Assembly (NCBI RefSeq): GCF_003075075.1
Contig: NZ_QCYM01000004.1
Coordinates: 62,001-126,000, forward strand
Direction: 5' to 3'
Length of the DNA stretch: 64,000 nt
Source: Labrenzia sp. 011
GTDB taxonomy: Bacteria; Pseudomonadota; Alphaproteobacteria; Rhizobiales; Stappiaceae
Of the stretch, positions 34,086 to 43,356 are shown piece after piece (position 1 is the stretch's first letter; every line of letters begins with the position of its first letter). A program made the position numbers and the translations under genes. Under the pieces are notes generated by a model that saw nothing but the letters and a program-made list of their open reading frames with translations, made no database searches and was not told the DNA's origin.

Positions 34086-35132
34086 TCATTCGACCTGAAG
34101 GACGATCTTGCCGACATGGCTCTTTTCGCCGAAGGCCTGCTGGGCGCTGGCGATTTCCCGAAGCGGGAAGGTGGCTGCGACCAGCGGTCTGATGTCTCCG
34201 CGTTCGATCCGGCCGACCAGATTGGCGAAGACTTCCGGGTCGAGAACCGTGCAGCCGAAAAAGCTCAGGTCCTTCAGATACAGGGTGCGCACGTCGAGTT
34301 CGACCATCGGTCCGGCGATTGCGCCGGAGACCGCGTAGCGGCCGCCGGGCCGCAAGACGTCGAGCAGTGCCGGCCAGCCGGGACCGGCCACCAGGTCGAT
34401 CACCACGTCGATGCTGTCGGTTCCCAGTTCCCTGACAGGATCATCGTTCCGGCCAATCGTTTTTGCCGCTCCCAGGTCCCGCAGGGCGGCGGCTTTCGAC
34501 GCACCGGTGACCGCAATCACCTGCGCACCGCGCGCCCGGGCAAGCTGGACCGCAGCCGAGCCGACGCCCCCGGAAGCTCCGGTGACAAGGACGGTGTCGC
34601 CTTGTCCGGCCCCGGCGCGGGTCAGCATGTTTTCAGCGGTGGAATAGGAGCAGGGAAACGACGCCAGTTCCACATCGCTCAGGCTGCTTTCGATCCCGAA
34701 GGCATGACGGGCGGCGATGCGCACATAGTCCGCGAACCCGCCGTCGCATTCCGATCCCAGGTACCAGGGTCTTGCCGGTTCGTGCCCGTCCACCTCGCGC
34801 AGGCAGGGCTCGATCAGCACGCGCTCGCCGATCCGGGAGGCCGGAACGTCGTCGCCGACGGCAACGATGTGGCCGCATACATCGGCGCCCTGGATGCGCG
34901 GGAAGCTCAGCGGTGTGCCTCCCCAGGCCGCATCCTCCGCGGAGGCGTTGTTTTTCGAATACCAGCCGATGCGGGTGTTGATGTCGGTGTTGTTCACGCC
35001 GGCCGCCGCTACGCGCACGATGACATCACGCGGTCCGGGCCGGGGGACGGGAATGTCCGTCCGCCACTCCAGCATTTCCGGTCCGCCGTGTCCGGTCAGA
35101 ACCATTGCGCGCATGGTGTCCGGCAATGTCAT
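34086..35132 (-). CDS. Zinc-independent MDR-type alcohol dehydrogenase/quinone oxidoreductase
   Basis: A 348-residue medium-chain dehydrogenase/reductase. The N-terminal GroES-like domain is followed by the coenzyme motif 'VTGASGGVGSAAVQLA' near residue 180. Cys and His ligands of the classical catalytic zinc are not in canonical positions, although 'GADVCGHIVAVG' is kept, so the quinone-oxidoreductase branch is likeliest. The ATG at 35132 has GAAGGGA upstream. It shares a 70-bp divergent promoter with a TetR gene, a common detoxification arrangement. Confidence 0.85.
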   Translation of the reverse strand: MTLPDTMRAMVLTGHGGPEMLEWRTDIPVPRPGPRDVIVRVAAAGVNNTDINTRIGWYSKNNASAEDAAWGGTPLSFPRIQGADVCGHIVAVGDDVPASRIGERVLIEPCLREVDGHEPARPWYLGSECDGGFADYVRIAARHAFGIESSLSDVELASFPCSYSTAENMLTRAGAGQGDTVLVTGASGGVGSAAVQLARARGAQVIAVTGASKAAALRDLGAAKTIGRNDDPVRELGTDSIDVVIDLVAGPGWPALLDVLRPGGRYAVSGAIAGPMVELDVRTLYLKDLSFFGCTVLDPEVFANLVGRIERGDIRPLVAATFPLREIASAQQAFGEKSHVGKIVLQVE

Positions 35133-35147
35133 GGCAGATCCCTTCAG

Positions 35148-35165
35148 GTAGAATGTTTGTTCTAC
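35148..35165. promoter_or_regulatory. TetR-type operator 1
   Basis: GTAGAA-N6-TTCTAC is a perfect 6-6-6 palindrome in the 70-bp gap between the oxidoreductase and TetR genes. Confidence 0.65.
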
Positions 35166-35174
35166 TTGCTCTAG

Positions 35175-35192
35175 GTAGAGCAATCATTCTAC
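35175..35192. promoter_or_regulatory. TetR-type operator 2
   Basis: GTAGAG-N6-TTCTAC repeats operator 1 with one mismatch, 27 bp further right. Together the two copies occupy most of the divergent promoter and should block both directions. Confidence 0.6.
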
Positions 35193-35202
35193 CTTGTCAA
35201 AC

Positions 35203-35802
35203 ATGAATGAAATCCAGACGAGGATAGCCGCCGGACTCGAGCGTGCCTTTGCCACCCACGGCTTTTCGGCGCCGAATGTCGACAGGCTGCGTGAGGCGGC
35301 GCAGGTGAGCCTGCGCACCCTTTACAGATATTATCCGTCCCGGGACGACATGGTTTTGGCCGCACTCGAGTTCCGCCATGAGCGGTACATGTCGCGGATC
35401 TTTTCCGACCTGCCGGCCCTGTCGCAGGACGCGCTGTGCGAGGTCATCCGGCGGATCGGGCACTGGATGGAGAGTGAAGCCGCGCACGGATGCCTGTTTC
35501 ATTCGGCCGTTGCCGCAGCGCCGGAGAACCCGGCGCTGAAACAGCTCCTGCGGCGGCACAAGCTCGAATTTGCCCGGAGGCTGGCCGGGGCGGCGGGCCT
35601 TCCGGGATACGAGACGGAGCTGCTGCTGATCTGCGAGGGCCTGATGCAGTCGTGGCCCATTTGCGGGGACAAGGCCTGCGACAGCGCCATGCGGCTGGCA
35701 GCAGCACTGCTGGTGCATGCCGATGGCACGGCGCGCGGCAACGCCGATACCGGCGGCAACGGGACGGTCGTCCGGCAGCCTACGGAGCGGATCACGCCGT
35801 GA
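35203..35802 (+). CDS. TetR/AcrR family transcriptional regulator
   Basis: A 199-residue repressor. The helix-turn-helix spans about residues 5-52 ('ATHGFSAPNVDRLREAAQVS', 'TLYRYYPSRDDMVLAALEF'). The C-terminal half includes 'GCLFHSAVAAAPENPALKQL', a pattern of TetR regulators of electrophile or quinone response. The ATG at 35203 is preferred over an in-frame TTG at 35194. It probably represses itself and the divergent oxidoreductase through the twin palindromes. Confidence 0.88.
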   Translation: MNEIQTRIAAGLERAFATHGFSAPNVDRLREAAQVSLRTLYRYYPSRDDMVLAALEFRHERYMSRIFSDLPALSQDALCEVIRRIGHWMESEAAHGCLFHSAVAAAPENPALKQLLRRHKLEFARRLAGAAGLPGYETELLLICEGLMQSWPICGDKACDSAMRLAAALLVHADGTARGNADTGGNGTVVRQPTERITP

Positions 35803-35808
35803 GAGAAC

Positions 35809-35907
35809 GCACCGGATCCTTCCCTGCGGCCCGGTGCGGAGCTCCACCTGACGGTGAAGCCGGAGGACATTCATCTCTTCGACGCGGCCACCGGGACCCG
35901 GATCTGA
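35809..35907 (+). pseudogene. Relic of a sugar ABC transporter ATPase (C-terminal TOBE segment)
   Basis: Frame +1 from 35809 reads through 'LRPGAELHLTVKPEDIHLFD' and then 'AATGTRI' to a TGA at 35905-35907. This is the standard ending of UgpC/MalK-type ATPases, where the last TOBE strand carries 'VHLFDAATG'. No start, Walker motifs or remaining gene are present; the preceding DNA is the TetR gene. It is a leftover of a deletion or rearrangement. Confidence 0.55.
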
Positions 35908-36004
35908 TCGGGAACCTGACCGGTGACCTGACGCCGGGCCCCGGCTCAAGGCCGGGGTGGCGGTCAGGGGGGCGCCTTCTGGGGAGCAGATTGGTGACCT
36001 GTTT

Positions 36005-37792
36005 TCAGCGGCCGATGGCGTAGGCCTGCATGAGGCGGGGCGTGGCGCCGGCCTTCAGTGTGCCGTCGGCCTCTCGCCTGGCGGCGGTCAGCCTGCCGAT
36101 GGTCCAGTTGCCGGACACTTCGACCGAGTGACCGCGGGCCCTGAGTTCGTCGATGGTGCGGGCGCTGAAATTGCCTTCCGCCATGAGGTGGCCCGGCTGG
36201 CGCTGGCGTGGGTGGAAGGACGTGGGGAAATGGGTGGTGTGGAACAGCGGCAGGTCGATGGCTTCCTGAAGATTGAGGCCGTGGTGCACGAGACGCAGGA
36301 ACAGGGAGAGCTGCCACTGGTCCTGCTGGTCGCCGCCGGGCGTGCCGAAGGCGAGTGTCGGCCTGCCTTCGTGGAATGCAAGGCTCGGGGTCAGCGTGGT
36401 GCGTGGGCGTTTGCCCGGCTCCAGGCTGGCGGCAAGGCCTTCTTCCAGCCAGAACATCTGCGCCCTTGAATTGAGGCAGAAGCCGAGCGCCGGAATGACT
36501 GGCGAGGACTGCAGCCAGCCGCCGGACGGGGTGGCTGCCACCATGTTGCCCCAGCGGTCGATGATGTCGAGATGTACCGTGTCGCCGCGACGCTCCGACA
36601 GATGCGCCATGGTGGGTTCGTAAATTCCGGTATCGGCAATGCCGGCCCGGTCGATCATCGCCATGCTTCTGGCCAGCTGGTCCTCATAGCCGGGAATGGT
36701 GCCCGGGCGCAGGTCGAAGGAGGCGCGTTCGCAGATCAGGGCGCGGCGGGCGGAATTGTAGTCCTCTCCAAGGAGCTGGTGAAGCGGCACGTCGATGAAG
36801 TTCGGGTCGCCGTAATAGACCTCGCGGTCGGCATAGGCGAGCTTCATGGCTTCGGTGACGTGGTGGACGAAGTCCGGGCCGGCCGGCTCCATCTTGCCGA
36901 TGTCGATTCCGCGCAGAAGGGCGAGCGACTGCAGGAGCACCGGTCCCTGGCCCCACGGACCGGTCTTGGCGACGCTCCAGTCGTGATAATCGTCCGTCAG
37001 CGGGGCCTCGTAGGTGGCCTGCCAGTTCGCCAGATCGTCGGGGGTAAGGACGCCCTTGTGCGGGCTGCCCGAGCCGTCCATGACTTCGGCGGTTTCAAGG
37101 AAGGCTCCGATTTCCTCGGCGATGAACCCCCGGTAGAAGCAGTCCCGCGCCGCATCGATCTGCTGCTCGCGGCCGCTCTTGCCCTCGGCTTCGTCAAGCA
37201 GGCGTTTCCAGGTGGCCGCCAGGACGGGATTGCGGAACATCTCGCCGGCCTGGGGAACGGTGCCCCCCGGAACCCAGGTCTCATGGGAGGTCGGCCATTC
37301 CTTGCGGAAGAATTCCTCGAGCCCGCCGATGATCGAGGCGGTGCTGCGCAGCATGGGCTGGCCATGTTCCGCATAGTAGATGGACGGCTCCAGAACGTCG
37401 CGCAGGCTGAGGGTGCCGTGGTCGCGCAGCATCAGCATCCAGCCGTCGAAGGCGCCGGGAATGACGGTCGCGAGCAGGCCGTTGCCCGGAATGAGGGTCA
37501 TGCCCTCGGCCTTGTAGTGGGCGATGGTGGCGCCCGCCGGGGCCGGCCCCTGGCCGCAGACGACGCTGGTTTCGTTCCTCTGTGCGTTGTGGAAGATGAT
37601 CGGAAGATCCCCGGCGGGGCCGTTGAGATGCGGTTCGAGTACCTGCAGGACGAGGCCGGTGGCCACCGCCGCGTCGAAAGCGTTGCCGCCCTTTTCCAGG
37701 ATGCTCATGCCGACGGCACTGGCGATCCAGTGGGTGGAGGTCACGACGCCGAAGGAGCCGGTGATTTCTGGGCGTGTTGTGAAAGTCGTCAT
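36005..37792 (-). CDS. Gamma-glutamyltransferase family protein without signal peptide
   Basis: A 595-residue Ntn-hydrolase of the GGT family. The self-cleavage site and catalytic Thr should be Thr405 in 'RGDTVHLDIIDRWGN'; 'GNAFDAAVATGLVLQVLEPH' and 'EAMKLAYADREVYYGDP' are family hallmarks. The N-terminus (MTTFTTRPEITGS) lacks a signal sequence, so it should act in the cytoplasm, unlike periplasmic GGT. It is the last gene after a dipeptide/glutathione-type importer, which suggests hydrolysis of imported gamma-glutamyl compounds or related amides. A second GGT activity, such as cephalosporin or oxamate acylase, cannot be excluded. Confidence 0.88.
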   Translation of the reverse strand: MTTFTTRPEITGSFGVVTSTHWIASAVGMSILEKGGNAFDAAVATGLVLQVLEPHLNGPAGDLPIIFHNAQRNETSVVCGQGPAPAGATIAHYKAEGMTLIPGNGLLATVIPGAFDGWMLMLRDHGTLSLRDVLEPSIYYAEHGQPMLRSTASIIGGLEEFFRKEWPTSHETWVPGGTVPQAGEMFRNPVLAATWKRLLDEAEGKSGREQQIDAARDCFYRGFIAEEIGAFLETAEVMDGSGSPHKGVLTPDDLANWQATYEAPLTDDYHDWSVAKTGPWGQGPVLLQSLALLRGIDIGKMEPAGPDFVHHVTEAMKLAYADREVYYGDPNFIDVPLHQLLGEDYNSARRALICERASFDLRPGTIPGYEDQLARSMAMIDRAGIADTGIYEPTMAHLSERRGDTVHLDIIDRWGNMVAATPSGGWLQSSPVIPALGFCLNSRAQMFWLEEGLAASLEPGKRPRTTLTPSLAFHEGRPTLAFGTPGGDQQDQWQLSLFLRLVHHGLNLQEAIDLPLFHTTHFPTSFHPRQRQPGHLMAEGNFSARTIDELRARGHSVEVSGNWTIGRLTAARREADGTLKAGATPRLMQAYAIGR

Positions 37793-37823
37793 AATCTACT
37801 CATTTGCGTTGAAAAAATCGGGT

Positions 37824-38702
37824 TCAGGTCTCGCGCGGGTCGAGAGCGTCGCGCAGGCCGTCGCCCAGCAGGTTGAAGCCGAGCACGACCAGGAAGATCG
37901 CCGCCCCCGGCCACCAGGCCATCCAGGGGGCCTGGGTCATGAAATTCTTGGCCACATTCAGCATGGATCCCCAGCTGGGTGCGGGCGCCTGCTGGCCCAG
38001 TCCGAGGAAGGACAGGCTGGCTTCGGCGATGATCGCGGTGGCCACGGTGAGGGTCGCCTGGACCAGGATAGGCGCCAGGACGTTGGGAAGAATATAGCGG
38101 CTCATGATGGCGGCATGGGTGAGGCCGACGGCGCGCGCGCCCTCCACGAAATCCTCCGTCTTCACGGCAAGCACCTGGCCGCGCGTGAGGCGGACGAAGA
38201 TGGGCACGGCGGACAGGCCGATGGCGATCATCGCATTGCTCAGGCTGGGGCCGAGAAAGGCGGCGAGCGCGATGGCCAGAATGAGGAACGGGGTTGCCAG
38301 CAGCGCATCGGTGACCCGGGAGATCGCCTGGTCGGTCCAGCCGCCGAAATAGCCGGAGATCAGACCGAAGGGCACACCGACCATGACGGCGATAAGGACC
38401 GAGACGACACCGGCCAGCAGCGAGGCCTGGGCGCCCCATATCATGCGCGACAGGATATCCCGGCCGATCTCGTCGGTACCGAGCCAGTGGGCTGCGGACG
38501 GCGCCTGGCGGACCGCGCTCCAGCTCGTGGCCAGCGGGTCATCGATCGGCAGGATCGGCGCGGCCATGGCAATGATGATGAAGAAGGCGACGATCACCAG
38601 GCCGAAGCGGGCGCTTCTGTTGGCCTTCAGCTTCTTCCAGGCGCGGTTCTCCGGCCTGACGGTCTCGTCTGCCGGCTCGGCGGCGGAGGTCAGGGCGCTC
38701 AC
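37824..38702 (-). CDS. Dipeptide-type ABC transporter permease (DppC-like)
   Basis: A 292-residue inner-membrane permease with the N-terminal OppC extension, 'HWLGTDEIGRDILSRMIWGA', and the EAA-type loop 'EGARAVGLTHAAIMSRYILPN'. The start is the GTG at 38702, overlapping the DppB-like stop (GTGA); the frame upstream of that has no similarity. It pairs with the DppB-like permease. Confidence 0.9.
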   Translation of the reverse strand: MSALTSAAEPADETVRPENRAWKKLKANRSARFGLVIVAFFIIIAMAAPILPIDDPLATSWSAVRQAPSAAHWLGTDEIGRDILSRMIWGAQASLLAGVVSVLIAVMVGVPFGLISGYFGGWTDQAISRVTDALLATPFLILAIALAAFLGPSLSNAMIAIGLSAVPIFVRLTRGQVLAVKTEDFVEGARAVGLTHAAIMSRYILPNVLAPILVQATLTVATAIIAEASLSFLGLGQQAPAPSWGSMLNVAKNFMTQAPWMAWWPGAAIFLVVLGFNLLGDGLRDALDPRET

Positions 38703-39646
38703 AGGCTGTTCCTCATGCGCGGGTTGAGAAGGAAATAGAGCACGTCGGCAATCAGGTTCATCAGGATGAAGCCGGCGGCGGTGCACATGACGACGCCCTG
38801 AACCACCGCATAGTCGCGGGTGAAGACGGCGTCGACGATCAGCTTGCCGAACCCGGGGATGGTGAAGATCTGTTCGGTGAGAACGGCGCCGGCAAGCAGT
38901 TCGCCGAAGAGGAGCGCGCTGAGGGTGACGATGGGCAGGAGCGCGTTGCGGAAGGCGTGCTTCAGGATGACGGTATGTTCCAGCAGGCCCTTGGCTCTTG
39001 CCGTGCGGACATAGTCGGCCTTCAGGACGCCGAGCATGGCCGAGCGGGTGTGGCGCATCAGGGTGGCGGCCAGGGCGGTGCCCAGAACGAAGGCAGGCAT
39101 GATCATGGTCTGGAAGGATTTTACCGGATCCTCGAATGGCGGCACATAACCGGAGGCCGGCAGCCAGCCCAGATGCACGGATACCAGCATGATCAGCATG
39201 ATGCCGAGCCAGAAGTTCGGGATCGACAGGCCGGACAGCGCGACGAAATTCGCGATGTAGTCGATGGCGGTGCCCTTTTTGACTGCGGACAGGATGCCTG
39301 CGGGGATGCCGATGGCGAATGCGATCACCATGGCCATGACGGCAAGCTGGATGGTGACCGGCAGCTTGTCGGCGATCAGGTCGAGCACCGGTTGCCGGGT
39401 TCGCAGGGAAATGCCGAGATCGCCCTGCAGCATGGCTTTCACCCAGTGGAAGTATTGCAGGATGATCGGGTCGTTCAGGTGGTATTTCTCGCGGATGAAC
39501 GCCAGAACTTCCGGATCGCGCTCCTCGCCGGCAAGCACGAGTGCCGGGTCGCCGGGCAGCAGCTTCTGCAGCACGAAGACGAAGATCGATACGAGAATGA
39601 GCGTCGGTATGGCGATGACCAGCCGGCGCGCAATATAGGACAGCAT
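38699..39646 (-). CDS. Dipeptide-type ABC transporter permease (DppB-like)
   Basis: A 315-residue permease with six hydrophobic segments. It has the DppB opening 'YIARRLVIAIPTLILVS', 'LLPGDPALVLAGE', and the EAA loop 'VRTARAKGLLEHTVILKHAFRNALLP'. It follows the binding-protein gene after a 61-bp gap that holds a strong stem-loop. Confidence 0.92.
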   Translation of the reverse strand: MLSYIARRLVIAIPTLILVSIFVFVLQKLLPGDPALVLAGEERDPEVLAFIREKYHLNDPIILQYFHWVKAMLQGDLGISLRTRQPVLDLIADKLPVTIQLAVMAMVIAFAIGIPAGILSAVKKGTAIDYIANFVALSGLSIPNFWLGIMLIMLVSVHLGWLPASGYVPPFEDPVKSFQTMIMPAFVLGTALAATLMRHTRSAMLGVLKADYVRTARAKGLLEHTVILKHAFRNALLPIVTLSALLFGELLAGAVLTEQIFTIPGFGKLIVDAVFTRDYAVVQGVVMCTAAGFILMNLIADVLYFLLNPRMRNSL

Positions 39647-39669
39647 TCAGGCAATACCCGCGTTGGACC

Positions 39670-39694
39670 GTCCCCCGGCGGGATGCCGGGGGAC
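39670..39694 (-). other. Stem-loop between binding-protein and permease genes of the Dpp-type operon
   Basis: GTCCCCCGGC (39670-39679) and GCCGGGGGAC (39685-39694) form a perfect 10-bp stem with a 5-nt loop, 13 bp past the binding-protein stop. It is the same position as in both TRAP operons. Confidence 0.6.
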
Positions 39695-39707
39695 GCTGAG
39701 GGGTGGC

Positions 39708-41213
39708 TTATTTGAACTTGACGTTCTCGAGGCGGATCATGCCGTCCGGATAGGGGGTGAAGCCTTCCAGCTTGCCGGAAAGCGCCCAGATCCAGGTCGG
39801 ATGATAGAGATAGATGATCGGCAGTTGCTCGTTGAGGATATCGCGCGCCGCATCGTATTTGGCCTTTCGGGTGGCGGTGTCGGTGCTCGTGCGGGCCTCG
39901 TCCAGAAGCTTGTCGACTTCCGGAATGCAGATCTTGGAATCATTGATGCCGCCGTTGCAGGTCATGAACTGGTGGATGTTGCCGTCCGGATCGACACGAC
40001 CCGACCAGCCGACCTGGCTGGCCTGATAGTTGCCTGCGGACTGGTCCGCCAGCAGGCTGGCGAATTCCATCGTCTTCAGCTTGACGTTGAAGCCGGCTTC
40101 TGCGGCCATGGACTGGACGACCTGCATCATCTGGGTCTGGACCGGATTGTTGGCGACCTGGATCTCCACATCGAGGCTGTCATATCCGGCTTCCTTCAGA
40201 AGGGCCTTTGCCTTGTCCACGTCGCGGGCCGGAACCGGATGGTCCTTGTCGTACCACGGGCTGGTCGGCGGGAAGGGCTGGTTGCCCGGTGCGAAGACAC
40301 CTTCAAAGACAACCTGGTTGATCGCATCGCGATCGAGCGACAGGTTGAAGGCCTGGCGGATGCGCGGGTCGTTGCCGAAGGGATTGTCGCCGGCCTCGCC
40401 GTTGGCGATGTTCACTGTGATGCCCTGGTAACCGAGGCTGACCGCTTCCGCATAGGCGAGATCCGCATCGGCCTTGACGGAAGCCACATCGGTGGCCGCG
40501 AGCCGTTCAAGCATGTCCAGATCGCCGGAGCGCAGGTTTGCCAGGCGCACGGTGGTGTCCGGGATCGGCAGGAAGGTCACCGTGTCGAAGTTGATGGCAT
40601 CGGCGTTCCAGTACCCGTCGAACTTTGCGAGCACGATGCGGTCCTGCTGGACACGCTCCACGAACTTGAACGGGCCGGAACAGACCGGATTGGCTCCGAA
40701 GTCCGCACCGGCGGCTTCCGCGGCGGTGGGGGAGAGCATCATGCCGGCGCGGTCGGCGAACTGGGCCAGAAGCGTGGCGTCCGGCGCCGTCAGGTTGATC
40801 TTGAGCTGAAGCGGACCGGAGACCTCAACGCTCTCGATGGATTTGACCTCACTCTTGCGGCGGCTTTCCGGAAGGTTTTTCGAGCGCTCGATATTCGCCT
40901 TCACGGCCTCGGCGTCGAAGGGCGTGCCGTCATGGAAGGTCACACCGTCGCGCAGGTCCATGGTCAGGACCTTGCCGTCGTCGGACCAGCTCCAGCCGGT
41001 GGCGAGCTGCGGTATGATCTCCAGGTCCGGCGTGATGTCGACCAGCTTGTCGCACAGTGACGCATAGACGATCCGGCCGACGAAGGTCCGGGACTGGTCG
41101 GGGTCGAGCACGTCGGCATCGTCCTGAAGGCCGATTCTCAGATCGGCGGCATGGGCGGCCGTTGCCAGGGTTGTCGCGCTCAGCAGCAGCGCTGCAAGGA
41201 ATTGCTTACGCAT
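39708..41213 (-). CDS. ABC transporter substrate-binding protein, family 5 (dipeptide/glutathione type)
   Basis: A 501-residue periplasmic binding protein. The signal peptide ends 'TLATAAHAA', then 'DLRIGLQDDADVLDPDQSRT' as usual for family 5. 'NLSLDRDAINQVVFEGVFAPGNQPFPP' is the family core, seen in parts. The ATG at 41213 is where the signal sequence starts; the long upstream extension overlaps the ATPase gene and is rejected. Likely cargo is a short peptide or gamma-glutamyl compound, given the GGT downstream. Confidence 0.92.
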   Translation of the reverse strand: MRKQFLAALLLSATTLATAAHAADLRIGLQDDADVLDPDQSRTFVGRIVYASLCDKLVDITPDLEIIPQLATGWSWSDDGKVLTMDLRDGVTFHDGTPFDAEAVKANIERSKNLPESRRKSEVKSIESVEVSGPLQLKINLTAPDATLLAQFADRAGMMLSPTAAEAAGADFGANPVCSGPFKFVERVQQDRIVLAKFDGYWNADAINFDTVTFLPIPDTTVRLANLRSGDLDMLERLAATDVASVKADADLAYAEAVSLGYQGITVNIANGEAGDNPFGNDPRIRQAFNLSLDRDAINQVVFEGVFAPGNQPFPPTSPWYDKDHPVPARDVDKAKALLKEAGYDSLDVEIQVANNPVQTQMMQVVQSMAAEAGFNVKLKTMEFASLLADQSAGNYQASQVGWSGRVDPDGNIHQFMTCNGGINDSKICIPEVDKLLDEARTSTDTATRKAKYDAARDILNEQLPIIYLYHPTWIWALSGKLEGFTPYPDGMIRLENVKFK

Positions 41214-41218
41214 TGTTG

Positions 41219-42346
41219 TCACTCCTCTCGGAAAGCTTGGTTTTCGGTTTCTGTTGCGGCCGTGACCGGCTCTTGTCGTTGGCTTCTCTGGCGGAACAGC
41301 GCAAAGCGCCTTTCCGCAATTGTGCTCCTGGGGGGCTCGCGCACGGGCGCTTGCGTGCTTTCTGCAATTGTCTCCCAGTGATGACAGGCGACCGCCCGAC
41401 CGGTGCCTGCGCCGGTCAGGACGGGCTTTTCCGATGCGCACAGGCTGGTGGCCTGGGGGCAGCGGGGATGAAAGCGGCAGCCGGATGGAGGCGAAAGCGG
41501 TGAGGGAACATCGCCGGTCAGGGACACATTCATCGACCGGCCATGGGGCGAGGCGATCGGGATCGCCCGCATGAGGGCCTGCGTATAGGGATGCAGGGGG
41601 CGCTCGAACAGCGCGTCGTTGGGGGCCAGTTCGACGATCTCGCCGAGATACATCACGGCGATGCGGTCGCTCATGTGGCGGATCACCGCAAGATCATGGG
41701 CGATCAGGATCAGCGTCAGGTCGAATTCGTCTTTCAGGTCCTCCAGAAGGTTGATGACCTGCGCCTGGACGGAGACATCGAGGGCGGAGACGGGTTCGTC
41801 GCCGACAATCACCCTGGGGCCGCTGGCCAGGGCTCTCGCGATGCCGATGCGCTGGCGCTGGCCGCCGGAAAACTCATGCGGGTAGCGGTTGGCGAAAGCC
41901 GGGCGAAGACCGACCCTGGCAAGAAGATCCGCCACCTTGCGGCGCCGTTCCGCGCGCGAAAGAGACGTATGGACCTTCATCGGTTCCTCTATCAGCGCGC
42001 CGACGGTCATGCGCGGATTGAGCGAGGAAAAGGGATCCTGGAAGACGAACTGGAGATCCTTGCGCAGGCGGCGCATCTCCGCATCCGAGAGGGAGGAAAT
42101 GTCGTTGCCCTCATAGAGCACTTCGCCGCCGGAGGGCGGCAGCAGGCGGACCAGTAGACGGGCCAGGGTCGACTTGCCGCAGCCGCTCTCGCCGACGATG
42201 GAAAAGGTTTCCCCGCGGCGGATGTCCAGGGAGACCTCGTTGACGGCGCTGACGCCGGCAGATGACCTGAAGAGGCCTTTTCTGCCGGGAAACCGCTTGG
42301 TCACGGCACGGGTCTCGATGATCCTGTCGCGTGTCGGCGGTCTCAT
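41219..42346 (-). CDS. Dipeptide-type ABC transporter ATP-binding protein (DppF-like)
   Basis: A 375-residue ATPase: Walker A 'GESGCGKST', signature 'FSGGQRQRIGIARAL', Walker B 'IVGDEPVSALD', and the oligopeptide C-terminal extension with a Cys-containing Fe-S-type segment ('GCRFHPRCPQATSLC'). It overlaps the DppD-like gene by 4 bp (ATGA). The tail after the family domain is about 50 residues long and low in similarity. Confidence 0.92.
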   Translation of the reverse strand: MRPPTRDRIIETRAVTKRFPGRKGLFRSSAGVSAVNEVSLDIRRGETFSIVGESGCGKSTLARLLVRLLPPSGGEVLYEGNDISSLSDAEMRRLRKDLQFVFQDPFSSLNPRMTVGALIEEPMKVHTSLSRAERRRKVADLLARVGLRPAFANRYPHEFSGGQRQRIGIARALASGPRVIVGDEPVSALDVSVQAQVINLLEDLKDEFDLTLILIAHDLAVIRHMSDRIAVMYLGEIVELAPNDALFERPLHPYTQALMRAIPIASPHGRSMNVSLTGDVPSPLSPPSGCRFHPRCPQATSLCASEKPVLTGAGTGRAVACHHWETIAESTQAPVREPPRSTIAERRFALFRQRSQRQEPVTAATETENQAFREE

Positions 42347-43356
42347 GAGCCGGTTTCCGCGAAAACGGTTTCCAGCGGAGCATAGTGACACGCGGCCCGA
42401 TGGGAGGGGCCGTGTTGATCAAGCACCGGTGGAGAAAGCGCACAATTTTCCTGGGCGAAGGGGCAGCGGGGGGTGAAGCGGCAGCCCGTCGGCATGTCGT
42501 CGATGGCCGGTACCATGCCGGCGATGGTCGCAAGCCTGCCCGAGCGCGGGCCGACGGAGGGCACGGAGCTCATCAGTCCGATGGTATAGGGGTGCTGGGG
42601 ATCGTCGAAAATGGTCTCCACCGGGCCATCCTCGACAATGTGGCCGGCATACATGACGCAGACCCTGTCGGCGATTTCCGCGACAACGCCCAGATCGTGG
42701 GTGATCATGATCAGGGCCGTACCGGTTTCCTTCTGCAGCTCCTCGATCAGGTCGATGATCTGGGCCTGGATGGTCACGTCCAGGGCGGTGGTCGGTTCGT
42801 CGGCGATGAGCACGGCGGGGTCGTTCGCCAGCGCCATGGCGATCATGACGCGCTGGCGCATGCCGCCGGAAAGCTCATGCGGATAGTCGTTCAGCCGGCT
42901 GGCGGCGGCCGGGATCCTGACCCTTTCGAGCATGTCGCGCGCACGCCGGCGTGCGTCCGCCCCGGTCACGTTCCTGTGGCGCAGTACCACCTCGGCGATC
43001 TGGTCTCCGATCCTGTAGGACGGATTGAGCGAGGTCATCGGTTCCTGGAAGATCATCGAGATGGTGTTGCCGCGCAGATCCGCCATGGTGCGCTGGGAAA
43101 GCGTCAGCAGGTCGCGATCGCCGAACATGGCCCGTCCGGACATGACCTGTGCGACGGAACGGGGCAGCAGTCCCATCAGGGACAGGGCTGTGACCGACTT
43201 GCCGCAACCGCTTTCACCGACGATGCACAGGGTCTCACCGGGGCGGACGTCAAAGGAAATGCCGTCGATGATGTTGGCGGGGGCGCCCTTGAAGCGCAGC
43301 GCGAGATTGTCGACGCTCAGGACCGGCGCGGCATGCGGTTCACGCTCCGGGCGCAT
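42343..43356 (-). CDS. Dipeptide-type ABC transporter ATP-binding protein (DppD-like)
   Basis: A 337-residue ATPase: Walker A 'GESGCGKSV', '[10 protein letters not shown]' Q-loop, signature '[15 protein letters not shown]', Walker B '[11 protein letters not shown]' and the C-terminal '[15 protein letters not shown]'. It overlaps the GntR gene by 17 bp and has AACCTCCGG (GGAGGTT on the coding strand) before its ATG. It is the first transport gene of the operon. Confidence 0.92.
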   Translation of the reverse strand: MRPEREPHAAPVLSVDNLALRFKGAPANIIDGISFDVRPGETLCIVGESGCGKSVTALSLMGLLPRSVAQVMSGRAMFGDRDLLTLSQRTMADLRGNTISMIFQEPMTSLNPSYRIGDQIAEVVLRHRNVTGADARRRARDMLERVRIPAAASRLNDYPHELSGGMRQRVMIAMALANDPAVLIADEPTTALDVTIQAQIIDLIEELQKETGTALIMITHDLGVVAEIADRVCVMYAGHIVEDGPVETIFDDPQHPYTIGLMSSVPSVGPRSGRLATIAGMVPAIDDMPTGCRFTPRCPFAQENCALSPPVLDQHGPSHRAACHYAPLETVFAETGS

